64,000 nt of DNA from Tetraselmis striata (Eukaryota > Chlorophyta > Chlorodendrophyceae > Chlorodendrales > Chlorodendraceae), in contig VCJN01003587.1 in the NCBI GenBank assembly GCA_006384855.1, forward strand, positions 37,149 through 101,148. Direction: 5' to 3'. Made by a program: the position numbers and the translations under genes. The notes beneath the pieces were generated by a model. It made no database searches. It saw only the letters and a list, made by a program, of their open reading frames with translations, and was not told where the DNA came from. Shown here one piece after another: positions 1-13,600 of this stretch (position 1 is its first letter; the number at the start of each line of letters is the position of its first letter).

Positions 1-94
1 AATAGCGGTACTCAGATCATCAGGCGCTCGAGTACAAGATAAAGGCAAAACGTGCACAGTTCGACAGTCGCAAGACGACGCCGTGAGTCCCCAT

Positions 95-1655
95 CTATCC
101 TCGTACCTGCAGTGACACGCCGTCTGGCGTCACTTCGCCAGGTGCTTCGAAAACCCACTGCTTCCGAGTGGCCAGGTTCCGGACCACCACTCGCTGAGCC
201 CGCCAGGTCTTGCGGCCGCCAGCGCCGTCGGTCCACAGAAAGAGACCGAGCAGGTTGCCCATGTCGTGCGCGCTGGGGGCGGCGCACTCGTCGGTGGCGC
301 CTGGCTGCAGGCGGCCATTCCTATCGTCTCCCTCGAGCGGCGGGTAGGGCAGGCTGCCCTGCTCGAATTTTAGCTTCCCGTACAGAGAGCTGTCTGTGCC
401 CGCGTCCGCCCCCTCGGCCGTGACCAGCGTCAGCTTGTAGCCCGGGAAAGCGGAGGCTGCGACCGCGGCAGCAGCCGCAGCCACTGGCCCGTTCTTGCGC
501 TCGCTCGCTCGACCGGCGGTAGCGGCCGCCCCGTGCAGCGGCTCCTCCGATAGCAGCCTCAGCCCCTGATCCGTCGGTCCATCGCGCTGCCAGATTTTCT
601 CCAGCCCCGCCTTCTTGTTGAACCAGGCCTGTGGCGAGATTATGTGGCGGGCCTCTCGTGTGAGTCAATCCGCTGGGCGAGCCGGATTACACACTCACAT
701 ACATTCCGACTGTTCTGTCATGTCTCAGCGATCCCAGGATTATGTTCTTCTCGGGTTGCAGGGGCGTGGCTCAGCAAAGGCGGCCGGGGGGGGGGGGGGG
801 GGGGAGGTCCCACCTTGCACTCGAACTTGTACACCCTACCCGCGTTGACATCTGTGATGTCGAGCGTGTCGAGGTGCCAGTCGTCCGACATGAGGCCGCC
901 CGCCTTGCGAAGCGCCACTTTGCGCAGCTGCTCGCCGAGGCGCATCTCCTTCGGCAGCTCCAAGAAAAACTCGTCCTTCATGCCTTGCTCGAAGTTGTTT
1001 GCGCGGTCGTCCAGTTTGAGCGCATTCTCGCCAGCCACCTTGCCGTCAGGCCCCCATAGCTCCAGGTGGACGATGTCGTCAGTTCCCGCAAAGCGGAGGT
1101 CGGAGGTGCGCGTGACCACCTTGTAGCTCTGCGGCAGCAGGCTGCCGTCGGCCGCCACCGCGCTCTCCCCCGCCTCGGGAATGGTCACCGCCGAGGTGCC
1201 GGCGATGTAGTCGTTGAAGGGAAACACGTACGTGTTGCCGCTGGGAACGTGCAGCGCCTCCACCTGCCGCAGCTTCCACTTGCTGCCCAGCCCGCGCTGG
1301 TCTGTGCGGACAGCCACGGACTTGAGGGCGCCCAGGGGGCGCCCAGAGCGGATGGTGCAGTCGTGCCGCCCGCCCGCCCGCATCTTTTCTTGCTTGGGGT
1401 TGAGCAGCGTCTCGCCGACGGAGCCGCTCTCGCCATGCAGCGCCATCCTAGTGACGCCCGGGCCAGAGAAACCGCAAACGGGTCAGTGTTGCGAGCAACC
1501 GCGCCCCCCCTCCCCCCACAGTTTGTACATATTACACAGCCACATGAACAGCCATGGCGAATGGGGGGGGGGCACTGGTCGCAGGCCGCACCAGACGCTG
1601 CTGCTCGTGGCGGCGCCCCACTCGTCTGCCGTGTACACCGCGATCTGATACTCCT
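95..1655 (-). other. PLAT domains 17-19 (C-terminal, divergent)
   Basis: PLAT17 begins at about 1655 with YQIAVYTADEWGAATSSSV, which replaces the usual GAGTD, and continues at 1450-1130 with MALHGESGSVGETLL and YVFPFNDYIAG. PLAT18 is at 1125-450: YKVVTRTSDLRFAGTDDIV, ANNFEQGMKDEFFLELP, DDWHLDTLDITDV, and after an intron AWFNKKAGLEKIW. PLAT19 is at 445-95: YKLTLVTAEGADAGTDSSL and WRAQRVVVRNLATRKQWVFE. These three depart most from consensus. The intron between PLAT18 strands starts GTGGGACCT followed at once by a run of about 20 C on the sense strand (787-806). The reading frame reaches TAG at 95-97, but a donor-like CAG|GTACGA overlaps it. Confidence 0.75.
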
Positions 1656-4600
1656 CCGAGGAGTCCTCGGCGGGAGCATCGGCATCCCCGTCCCCGTCGC
1701 GGTCCGGCAGCAGCACTTGCTCCAAGCCGTGCTCCTTGTCCACCCATCCGTGGTGCGGGAACACCAGCCGCTCGGACGTCAGTGTGTTGACCACCTCCAC
1801 ATGGGAGAGGTGCCAGGCGGAGTTCATCCCGCGGCCGTTGCTGATGACCTGCATGGGCAGCCCGAGTGGAGCGAGGATTCAGCCCGGGGATTATTAAGAA
1901 TTATTGAGACATCCGGCGCCCACTCCCGTCTAAACTTGGCGAGTAGCAAGGGAAGGGGATCGCGTCGCCTGGAGGGGGGAGGGGGGGGGGGGGGGGGGGG
2001 GGGGGTTCATACCTTCAGGCTTTCCATCAGCCCGACGTTTGGCGCGGAGAACAGAAACGTGTCCACCTGCGGTTGCATCATCCGAAGGCAGTTTCAGGCT
2101 CAACCGAGCGTCCCGACAAATCAACGGCGCACACCAGGCGACAGCTATCGTGCAGCGAAGCAGCGGCTGCGGAAACGCGCCGGTAAGCGTGCAGACGTCG
2201 GTGCGAGATTTTGCGGTCTTCGCGCGTCGATGGGTCGGCCCAGCCGAGGCAAGCACGCACCTGCCCCCTCTCGAAGTCGTTCTTGCTGCTGTCCAGGCTC
2301 TGCGTGCCGGTGTCTCCAAGCTCGCCGTATACCACGCAGCTGACGTCGCTGTCCGTGCCGGCTCCTCGGCAGTCGGTGGTATGCACCGTCACGCGGTACT
2401 GGACCAGCTCACCGTCCTCGCCGCCCAAGCCCTGCGCGGACGGCTCCAGCGTGGCGCGACACCCTTCCATCCCCGACACCTTGGACTTTTCCAACCAACG
2501 GTCGCACGGGAAGTAGTAGGTGCGGTCTTGCCCCGGATGGAAAATCTCCACCTGCAGGCAAGCAGAACCTCGTTCAAGCACAGAGAAACAGAGAGAGAGG
2601 GCCTTCTCAATGTAACAAGGAATACCAGAATGTCGATTCAGTGATTTGTGATGCTTGCTATTGTTTATTTCGCGAGAGTACATCTACGGTAGTGCATATA
2701 TATACGGTAGCACAACACGACACATGAACATGACAAACTCGACCACCCACAAGCCGGCTGCCCGGCGCTCTATGCATCGCCTCCCCATAACCTGTTTGTG
2801 AGGCACCGAAGTCGGGGACGCAACCGCCTCGACCCTCCGAAGCCGCCCAGGCAACCCTACCTGCTGCAGATGCCACGCGGAGCCCGCCCAGGAGTTGTCA
2901 TGGCCGATGACAATGCGCCGAATGTCCCCCACGTCCATGTCCTCCACGTCGAACTCGTCCTCCTGCCCTCGCTCGAAGTTGTTTTTCTGAGAAAACAGCG
3001 CCGAATTGACGGTCAGTGGCGCCAATGAGCCTAATTCCCGTGCTGAGGAACACTCGTCGTGACAGGCGATGGAAACACACTGGGGGGCTTGGCGCACCCT
3101 GTCATCGAGCTGGCGGGGGCCAAACTCCCCTTTATCGCCGATCACTGTGATCTCAATCTGCGTTTTTGAACACGCAGTTTATCGACAGCAATTTCATCGC
3201 CGAGACATCCCGGCCAGTCCATATGGACAAAACGGTGCCCCGCTGCGTGTTCCGCGTGAAATATCTTTGGCAGGGTGGGCAGTCGCACCCGTGCGTCGGT
3301 GCCTGCGCCTTTGATGTCGCTTGTGAAGGTACGGATGGTGTAGTTGCATTGCGTGCCACCCGCTTCCTCACTTGGGAGCAACTCGTGCTCCACTGCACGG
3401 AAGTGGGGAGGGCAGTATAAACAGAGCCGGTTGGGTGTATACATGGGGGGAGGGGGGGGGGGGGGGGGGGCAAAGCAAACAGGCGTCACAGGTGACAAAA
3501 CAGCCCTGCGCACCAGCCACAATGGTGCGGGGAGTGAAGGGGAGGGGGGGGGGGGGGGGGGGGGGCAGCTCACAGCCATGCTCCTTGTCGATCCAGCCAC
3601 GGAACGGAAACACCTTGATGTCGCCGCTGCCAATATCGGCGACCTCGATGCGGTCCAGATGCCACGCCGCACCGAGCCCTTTCCCATTGCTGATGACCCT
3701 CACCTTCCGGAGCTCCCCGACTTGCACTTGCTTGAGGAAGAAGGCATCCGCCTGCAGACATCGGGTGAGGGTGTCATTCATGCGCGTGCTGAATGAAAAC
3801 GGCGCACGATCCCGGGGCAGGGGTCAAAGGGCCGCACCCGGCCGCGCTCAAAGTCATTGTGGGACGAGTCCAGCTTGAGGGGCTCGGTCTGGCCAGCGTC
3901 GCCAACCAAGACGATGCTGATGTCACTGTCCGTGCCGCCGCCCTTCACATCGCTCGTGTGGACTGTCACCCGCAGGTTGCCGCCGCCCCCCTGTCCCGGA
4001 TGGAGCGTCCGCTTGCAGCCATCCAGCCCCGCCTCTTTGCTCTTTTGCAGCCACTCGCCGCAGGGGAACATGTACGTCTTGCGCTGGAAGGGCTGCACAA
4101 CCTCCACCTGCGTGACAGGCAGGGCGCGATTCCGCTGAGGCTGGCGGACTTGCGGATGTGACACCCGCCTGCAGCAAGTCCCCATGCTGACACGAGCTTC
4201 CCGTACGATAAGCTGCCCTCTATACCATATCCTCGCCGCCCGTCCCCGCTCCCAAGGAGTTCCTTCTCCGCACCTGCTGTAGATGCCACGCCGCACCCAT
4301 GCCCTTGTTGTCATGGCCGACCAGAATGTGCGTGATGTCCCCCACATCCACACCCGGCACGTCAAAGGTGTCCTTCTCGCCGCGCTCAAAGCTGGGGAGG
4401 GATTGGGTATTCGGCATGGCCGCGCAAATTCAGCGCCCATCCGGCAAGGGGAGTGCGACCGCACAAAGGGGTGGACAGGCAGCACGGAGTCTGTGGCGGT
4501 GAGAGTCAGCGCGGCGCACTTTTTGGCACTGTTCTCCAGCTTGGTCTGCCCAATGAAGCCCTGATCCCCATGGATCTCAATAAACACATTGGCGTCCGTG

Positions 4601-7600
4601 CCGGCGCCGCGCACGTCGGTGGTGTACACCGAAACCCGGTAGTCCTGCAGGCGCACCGGGCGGCGGGCAAAGGGGCAGGCATTCTGTCAGAACACGCCGC
4701 CGCCCTAGCTAGATGCCTACCCAAGCAACGGGTCAAGTTGCACTCAGCGGACCAAACGCCCAGAGGACGCTTGGGGCTCTATGATAAACTGGGCGTGGGG
4801 CCGGAGAAGCCGCGAAGTAGCCGGATAGTATAGTTGGCAGGGCAGTTGGGGGGCAGCCACGGGATCGAGATGGAGGAGGGACTGGACACCACAGGAGGCA
4901 GTCCAGTATCTGGAGCTGGAATGGGAAACACTTCATGTTTCCCATTGTAGCTGTTAGAGGAAGCAGGTCCTCAGAGCAGCTCAGTCTGGGCGGCGGAAAG
5001 CAGCACACTAGCATGTTGTAACAAATTTAAGCGCGCAGGCTGAGAAGGACGAGCTGATTGAACCAGGTGATGGTGATATGTAGGTGGCATATGCCCAGCA
5101 CCTAGTGGCATCGGACGGAATGCGCTAGTGGTTTGACGGTCATGTTGGGAGCACTGGGGGCAAAGGGGGCGCCTGCAACGTGTCGCTCCTAGGGTTGCAC
5201 ACCTTTGTGTCCGCCACTGGGCCCTTGTCCGCCACGCCATCGCCATCGCGATCGGGGTACAGCAGGTGCGTGAGCCCATGCTCGTTGTCGAACCAGTTTC
5301 CGAAGGGGAATGTCAGCGACTCGTTTGTCTTGCTGTTGTGTACCTCGACGTGGTCGAGATGCCAGGCTGTGCCCATGTGCTTGCCATCGCTCGTCAGCCG
5401 TAGACTCTGCATCTCTCCTACGTCGGGAGCCGTAATGAAGAACGTGTCGACCTGCGCATAGCCAGGAGATGAGGGAGTGAGTGGTATCAACACCTTGCTA
5501 AGATGTGTTGTCGGTTTTAACCTTTAGGGTTTAGGGCCTTGCCGCGCGGTGCCCCTCCCCCCCCGACCCACCTTGCCGCGCTCAAAGTTGTTTGAAGCCG
5601 AGTCCAGGCAGCGATCACCGGTGTCTCCCTTGCTGCCATACAGCACCATGTGGATGTTGCTGTCCGTGCCGGCGCCGCGGCAGTCGGAGGTGTGCACGGT
5701 GATTCGGTACTGAGCGGGGCCGGCGCCGCCGCCGTCGTGCCCCTGACGGAGCGTGCGGCAGCAGCCTGCCAGCCCCGCCTCCTTTGTCTTGCGTAACCAG
5801 TCGTTGCACGGGAAGACGAACGACTCCTGCCGCCCTGAATGCAGCACTTCCACGCTGGCCAGGTGCCAGTCGGCCCCGAGCCCTGCACATGATGACAGCC
5901 CACACCGACTCAGCTGCTGGTGGAATACCCATCACACGCGCCGCGCAGGAAAGCCATGCTGAGAGCGCGCGAGGGAGGGGCCGACAAACAGCTCGGAGCG
6001 ACAGGCATGCCTGAATTGTCATGCTTGATGACGACGTGATCCATTTCGCCGACGTCGGAACCAGTAATCTTGAACACGTCCCGACGGTCGCGCTCAAAAC
6101 TGCCCAGCAGCAAGCAGAGCAGACATCCGGATTAAATCCGAAATTCATTCCGCATCAATACCGGATTATATCCGCATTTTTCTAAGGCGGAGCGACGGGG
6201 CGTACTTGTTTTGGTGATTGTCGAGCTTCGTCTCGCCGACCGCGCCCTTGTCGCCATGCAGCTCGATGGTGACGTTGGAGTCCGTCCCAGCGCCGCGTAT
6301 GTCAGATGTGTGCACCGTGACAGTATACTCCACGAGCCCATTCAGCGTGCCCTTGTCGCCGACCCCATCGCCGTCCCGGTCCGGGTACAGGAGGTGACTG
6401 AGCCCATGCTTCTTGTCGATCCAGTCGTTGAATGGAAACACGAGCTTCTCGCCCGATTTCGAGTCCGTCACCTGGCAAAGCACGAGATTGCGGTTCAAAC
6501 ACTTTGTGCGCCCAGCGAGTGGATTCAATCATAGGTGAGACACTTTCGCTGTCCGCAACAGCTTCCCGGTCCTCGAGTACACACCGTGATGTGGGCCAAG
6601 TGCCAGGCGGAACCCAGCCCACTATCGTCCGAGTTGATGCGCAGCGACTGCATTGGGCCCAGGTCTGGGCTGGGCAGGAAGAAGGTGCCGGTGGAGCCGC
6701 GCTCAAAGTCGTTGGCGGAGCTGTCCAGCTTCCGGGGGCCAGTGTCGCCTCGCTCCCCGTAAAGGACGCAGCTGACGTTGCTGTCGGTGCCCGCCCCGCG
6801 GCAGTCCGAGGTAGTCACCTCAACCTGCATGTACAGGGTGATGTCAGTGGCGGCATTATACCCACCCGCCGGCTAGTCTGAATATTGCGCTACCGCCTGT
6901 GCACAGGCGACATGGAAATCAGGAATGGTTACGGAGCTCTCGTACGAGAGAGCACACAGTCGTGCAGCCACTCATGCGCGTGTACATCAAGCACTCGCCT
7001 TGAACGTCGTGCCCTCAGCGGCGACGTCGCCAGGGAACAGCTGCCTGCGGCAGCCTGCCAGCCCATCCTTGCCCTTCTCCAGCCATTGATTGCAAGGGAA
7101 AATGTAGGTCTTGCCATTGATGTCAATCTCCACCTGCGCCGCACGGACACCGCCACATGATGCTGCGTCAGAATTGCCGCTACTCGGGATATAAAGTTGA
7201 CATCATCAAGCTGAAGGAGTCACCATTTGCAGATGCCATCCGGGACCGAGCCCAGAGTTGTCATGTCCGATGAATATGTGCTGTATCTCGCCGACGTCCG
7301 CTGCCTCGAACCGAAACTCGTTCTGCTCGCCGCGCTCGAAGTCTGGTGCGTCACAGCCGCCGCACAAGCACAAGCCGCAGTCACTCGGCCTTCATGCGCG
7401 CGCAGCCTCACATTCATTCACGCGGTGATGCATCGAGGTCTGCCGGCCTGAGAGTGTCATCGTCATTGGCACTGGGGTCCGCACCGTTGGCTGAGGTGTC
7501 GAGCTTGCGCGGCGGCAGCGTCCCCGTCTCACCAACAATCTCCAGGGATACGTTGGCGTCTGTCCCCGCGCCTCGGATGTCCGACGTGTAGACCGTCACC

Positions 7601-10600
7601 GTGTAACGAGAAAGCTGCGTCCCGCCCGTGCCGGGTACCAGTGTCTGAACGGCAAAGAAGGCGCATGGGCAGCAGTGAGCAGCGGAAAGCTGATAAAGCC
7701 GCGGTCTCTCGGTAGCACAATCAGCCGTGGCTGTGTGAGCAGGGCAAGAGCAGATGCTGCCTCGCGCGGGGCGTGAGAGACCTGCTGTAGCGACATTGGA
7801 TCCTTGGGCGTCAGCCACTTTCCACAGGGGAAGGATGTGCACTCGCCGGTTGCCATGTTCCACACCTGCGCAGAGCCACCCTGGCGTTTCAGACATGCCG
7901 TGGGTGGGAGACATTGACAACAGCGCGCGCGCCAGTGGCAGCCAACCTCTACGTAGTCCAGATGCCAGGCACCGCCAAAGCCCTTTCCGTCCGAGGTGAC
8001 CTGCACCGTCTCCAAGGTGCCTAGGTTCTGGCAGGTGACGTAGAAGGTGTCCTCCTGAAGGAGCCCACCAGCAATGCACAGCCATGAGGCAACTGAAAGG
8101 CCCTCCCCCGCCCTCGGGGTGCCCGGCTCGGTGACAGGGCCGCAGTACGCATGACACAAACAGCAGGCAGCACTTGCCATGTTGCGCTCAAAGTTGTTGG
8201 CCGAGTTGTCGAGCTTGTGCGGCCCCGTGCTGGTCTTGGTGCCCTCACGCTCACCGTTCATGACTATCGACACGTTGGAGTCGGTGCCGGCGCCGCGGAG
8301 GTCGCTCGTCTTCACCACAACCTTGTACTGCACCTGCGCATGCCGCGGACCCAAAGGAGCTCACAGCTACTACGACAGCAGAAATGCGCAGACCGCAGGA
8401 GTATCAATACACGGCACCTGAAGTGTCCCTAATTGGCCACGGAGGGAATGCGCGCTGCACTTGCCTTCGCGCCAGCTGCGCCCGCCGTCAGTGTCACCCG
8501 CTTGTGGCTCTTCTTCAGCCAGTCGCCGTACGGGAAGTATTTCCGAGTCTGGCTGTTCATGTGCGTCAGCTCGCAGGCCTCCAGGCACCAGTCCACCCCG
8601 AGCACGCTGCCCATCATGCCGCCCGCACTTTGCTTGGAAGCGAAGCCGATGTCAATCTTGCTCACCTCCCCGAGTTCCTTGGCGCCCAAGTTCAGCACAA
8701 ACTCGTCTGTCTGCACACCGAATGGAGGCACAGGCGCGAAATTGAACGTAGTCAGGGCCAGAGTTTCCTCAATCATGCCGACAAAGGAGCAGCTCGCCCA
8801 TGCGTGCGTGCCCTTGACGGGTCCCCTCCCCCCCCCCCCCCCCACCCGGGCCCAAAAGGCAGGCACTAAGGGGCACTATATTCAGCATAGTCCCATCTGC
8901 CCCAAACACCTGACCGGCCTCCATAACCGTAGCTATAATACACGTCCTCCTGGCGGGAAGATGTGAACGAACGCAATGGACCCCTGGTGGCCGGAGGGCC
9001 GTGCCGTGTGACAATTTCGCAGAAACATTGCCACGGATGGCAGCTTGCGGCATGTGGGAAGGCGATTCCTCTGTAAGGGGGGGAGGGGGGGGGGGGGGGG
9101 GGGTCTGTTCGAATGTTCAGGTGTTCCGGGTGAGGGGTTCACCTGGTTGCGCTCAAAGTTGTTGGCGCTGGTGTCCAGTGGCATCTCCCCGGATGCCCCA
9201 GACTCCCCGTGCAGAATAACTGTCTCCGTGCCAGGGGGTGGGCGCACAAGGGCCAAGGAGCCCCAAGAGTGTCAGCAGCACCCTACTGCAGCAGCGGGGC
9301 CGCACTCCGAGGGTTGCAGGGGCTACTCAAGCGGCTGGCATGCGTGCATGTACTGCGTACGCCTAGCGAATGGGAATGTTTAAGACCTGAGATGTCAGCG
9401 TCCGTCCCCGCGCCTCGGCAGTCCGCCGTGACGACCTTGAGCTGGTATGCCTGGAGCCATTGTGTCAACAGCCGGATGTCAGCTCATCCATGCCGCCAGT
9501 AGGTTCACTTCCTGCGCCCCTCATGCCGCCACCAGTCTATCTGCAGCATGGCCTTGGCGGGCAGCCGGCACCTGCTTTGCGGCTGGGCCGCTGGATGGCT
9601 CCAGCGTGATGGTTGTCGTGCCCTTCTTGGCATCGAGCCACCTGCGGCCCGGCCGGTCAGCAGCTGCGGCATGCCGCGGTGACAGGATGCGAAGACAGGA
9701 GCTGCCGGGTTGGCGCGAACTGGGCCGGGCCGCTTACTGGTCGGCGATGAAGAAGGCGCTTGCGTTGGTGTTTTGGTTGCGAACCTCCACATGCTGCAGG
9801 TGCCACGCCGGTCCGAGCCCGCGGTTATTGTGCCCTATCTGCAGCTTGGAGAAGTCGCCCACGTCGGGTCCTTCCACGACGAACTCATCCCGCTGGGCGC
9901 GCTCGAAATTGTTGGCGCCTGGATGGGCATACATGCATTGGGGATGCGTCGGTGATGCTATAGATAAGTTTGGTTTACTTTGGTTTAGTTAGGATAAGAT
10001 AAGATTAGATACGATTATATTTTATTATATAAGATTAGATAAGAATAGACAAGATAAGATAAGATAAGATAAGATTAGATAAGATTAGATTACATTACAT
10101 TACATTAGATCAGATTATATAAGATAAGATAAGATAAGATTATGGATAGTGCTACGGGTGCTATGGACCCATAAAGACTGATACATCCGGCAGGTGTGGC
10201 ATCCGCAGGGAGGGGAGGGCGCACTGTTCTCCAGGGCCAGCTGGCCCGACTGCCCCTTGCTTCCAAAGAGCACACATGAAACGCTCGCGTCCGTCCCGGC
10301 TCCGCGGCAGTCTTGTCACGGGCAGTATCAGCGCATGTCAGCAGCGCAGCACCTACGGCTAGCAGGGCCACACAGGCAAGCGCGCCGCCCCCACAAGGTC
10401 CGCGCTTCAAGTTGGGGAGCGACAGCGGCTGCAGACCTGATGTGTGAACAATCACTTTGTACCGGCAGGTCTGATCCCCAGAGTCGCCAGGGAAGAGAGT
10501 CGCCGACGTCTGGTACGGTGCCTCATCCTGCAACGCCAATACACCCACGGCGTTCAGGTGTGCATGTCCCTGTCGTTTGCCGAGGTTGCGCGCTCAATGC

Positions 10601-13600
10601 ACCATCGATTGAAGCCCCCGCTGGCGCGCACCTTGGCCAGCCACCTCCGGGCCGGGAAATGCAGCGTCCGGCCCGTGTTGACCTCGAATATATCCACGTG
10701 CGAAAGGTGCCAGCCCGCGCCAGGGCTGCTGTTGTCGTGCGCGATCACGATGTGCTTGATCTCGCCCAGATTGGGGCTCCTTGTGCTGAAGACATCGACC
10801 TTCCCCCTCTCAAAGTTGTTCCTTCGAGGAGAAAAGCGGACATTGCATGAAGGTAAGCGGCTACCTGACGGTGGCCTGATGGCACATGCCGCTGATAATT
10901 CATCCACCAAGAGGCAGGCAGGCATGCATGCATGCCCGTCAAGCGTGAGCCAGCCCTTGTGCCATCTCAGGGAGCGCCAGCGCGGCCCGCACTCACTTGC
11001 TGTTATTCAGCGGCAGAAGACCTGAGGTAACCTGTGCTCCGTTGAGATCGCCCACCATTTCGATCGTCACGTTGGCATCCGTGCCGGCAAACTTGACGTC
11101 ACTGGTGTACACCTGCACTCGCAGTAGCACATCGTAAGCCACCGTGAGACAGACACATGCCCACATCCGAAGGCACCCTGATTATGTTACGTTGGCATGG
11201 TGAAGCCGATTCATCGAGTGGAAAGTGAGCACACACAGGACGGCGCGGTGGGGGCCGCCGCCGACCGTGACTTTGTACTCGACCTCCTTTGCGTTGGGGT
11301 CGCGCACAGCGACCGGCAGGATGCGCTCCAATGCGCCGTCGTCTTCCCCTGCTCGAGCGAGAGAGTGCTGCGCCGTGAGGACAGTGTTCCATTTCTGGCC
11401 GTTGATGGGGCGAACCAACATCAGCACCGCTCTGTGCCAGTAAGCAAGGGGGAGCGCGCCTTTGTCGAACCAGCGGCTGCACGGAAAATAGTAATCCTCG
11501 CCGGTGGCTTCATCCACAACCTCAACATGATGCAGATGCCACCCTGACGCCAAAGCATGACACGAGATTAGCCCACAACTAGTGGCCTTCACTTATCAAT
11601 ATTGACCTTACTTTGGCGCTGTAAATGCTGAAACGCTGCGAGGGGCGCAGTTTAGGAAAGGACGCAGTGGTGAAGCCGTTTCGAAGCATTTTGGGCGCTA
11701 CATTGGCAAATTAGGGATGGCCGTTTAGAAATAACGAAGGAAGAGAAACAGCGCTTCCTGTCGTGGGGAGGTAATGCAGGGCGGCGGCGCACCCGGGCCA
11801 AAGCCCTTGTTGTTGTGGCCAATCACAATCTGCGTGAGCTCCCCCAGCTTGGGGTGCTTCTTGAGGAGGAAGGTGTCGATGCAGCCCCTCTCGAAGTTGT
11901 TCTGCCGCGTTGACACCATGGAATGGGAGTGTGGAGGTCAACAACAACATGCGGCGCCCAGGGTCTGCGGCTGCGGACTGGCATGGCTCCGGTGCTGAAT
12001 ACATATTTTCACACACGCTCGCGTGCTAGTGAGCAACGTACAGCGGGCTCACCTTTGAGGTGTCCAGCACGTGACGGGCGCTCTTTTTGGCGCTCCTGTC
12101 CAGCTTGCCATGCATCTCGATGTACACAGTCGCGTCCGTGCCGGCGCCCTTCAGGTCACTTGTATACACCATCACCCTGCAGCGCAGTCGGCAGCGGGCC
12201 TGCCATCAGCCGCCGCCACCTTGTGCGTGGGGGCAAACAGCCCTCCGCGCACAGGACATACTCACACATCCAGGCAGCCAGCTGATGTCAAGGCAGTCTC
12301 ACTTATACGTGGTCGCGGTGCTGCCGCCTGCAAAGGGCTTCAGCCGTCTTCTGATCTGCCCGTCGTCCTCATCCACAGCTAGCCACCTGCACGACACCAG
12401 GCACTCCCTCAGCCGCACGATGTCAAGATTCTCCTCCGCCGCACTCGTCCACACCGGCTGTTCCTCATTCGCCCGCAGGACTCACTTGTCACATGGAAAG
12501 GTGGTTGTCTTGTTTGCCAGCTCATCCAGCACCTGCACTTGCTCCAGGTGCCAGCCAGGCCCGAAACCCTAGCGGCGCAGGATGGGGCAACGGGGGCATC
12601 AGTTTACAAGAGGTGCGAGCGAGGCAGATCGTACTCCCTGGCTTGTCTCAACAGGCTGGCCGTGAAGCGCCCCTGGTTTTGGAGCATCGGGTCAATGCCG
12701 CCTTCCCCCACCTTGTTGTCGTGCTCGATTTCAACCTCAACGAGCTCCCCCACGTCCAGCAGGTCCAGCACAAAAGTGTCCTGGCGCGATGATCACAGGA
12801 TCAGTGACTGATAGCGTGGCTCGATGGAAACGGCGCGTTGGAGGTAGCGGCGCTTTGCGCGGCTGCTGCCCCTACGAGTACCGCTTACCTGCCTCCCGCG
12901 CTCGAAATTGTTCTTCGAGTCGTCCAGGTGCTTGCGGTCGCTGTGGCCCAGCGCCCCAAAGAGAGTGCAGTACACATTGGCGTCCGTCCTGGCACCCCTG
13001 CATCGCCAGGACGGCATGCATCGCATTGTTAGCAAAAACGGAACAGCTGCGCACGTACTTCTGCGATCCCAGCCGGCCAGCATTGCTGATGCTCGCCCGC
13101 ACCGGCCGCACGGCCACAGGTCTGGTCGGCGGCCAGCTGTTGCCCGAGCTTGAGAATCGAACAGCAGGCGAGGGTGCATTGCCTGAGGTCAGAGGTGTGC
13201 GTTGTGACGCGGTAGCGCTTCATCTCCCTTGCCGCCGCGGCGTTGCCTGACGGCGTGAGGGTGACGTAGGTGCTGCCGTCATCCTCATCAGTCGCCAGCC
13301 ACCTGTTGGAATGGCCACCAAGGACGCACCGCCCAGCGCGTCAGGCACTGCATGGGGCACCAGGCTAGCGCCGACAATGGTCATCCGTCAATGGCGTTTC
13401 GGCGGCGCATGAAAGAGCTCAAGCAGCAACATCCCTGCGTCACCTGTTGGCTGGAAACAGTACTGTCGCGCTGCTGGATGATATTTCCACTTCCTGCAGT
13501 GTTCATCGACGCCATCGCGCGCAACTAAGCAACGCAATGCTGTGAACAATCTACGAGAATCACGCGCACTGCCAGCAGTTCATGAAGCAAATATATACAT

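Noticed and set aside
1066..2343. 425-codon plus-strand open frame
   Set aside because: It lies antisense to PLAT16-18 exons and poly-C introns. It contains a run of glycines encoded by the homopolymer and has no domain; high GC keeps the complementary strand open.
3368..3878. Glycine- or proline-rich small proteins over the homopolymer runs
   Set aside because: They are open only because G or C runs encode Gly or Pro. They overlap well-supported PLAT exons on the other frame or strand.
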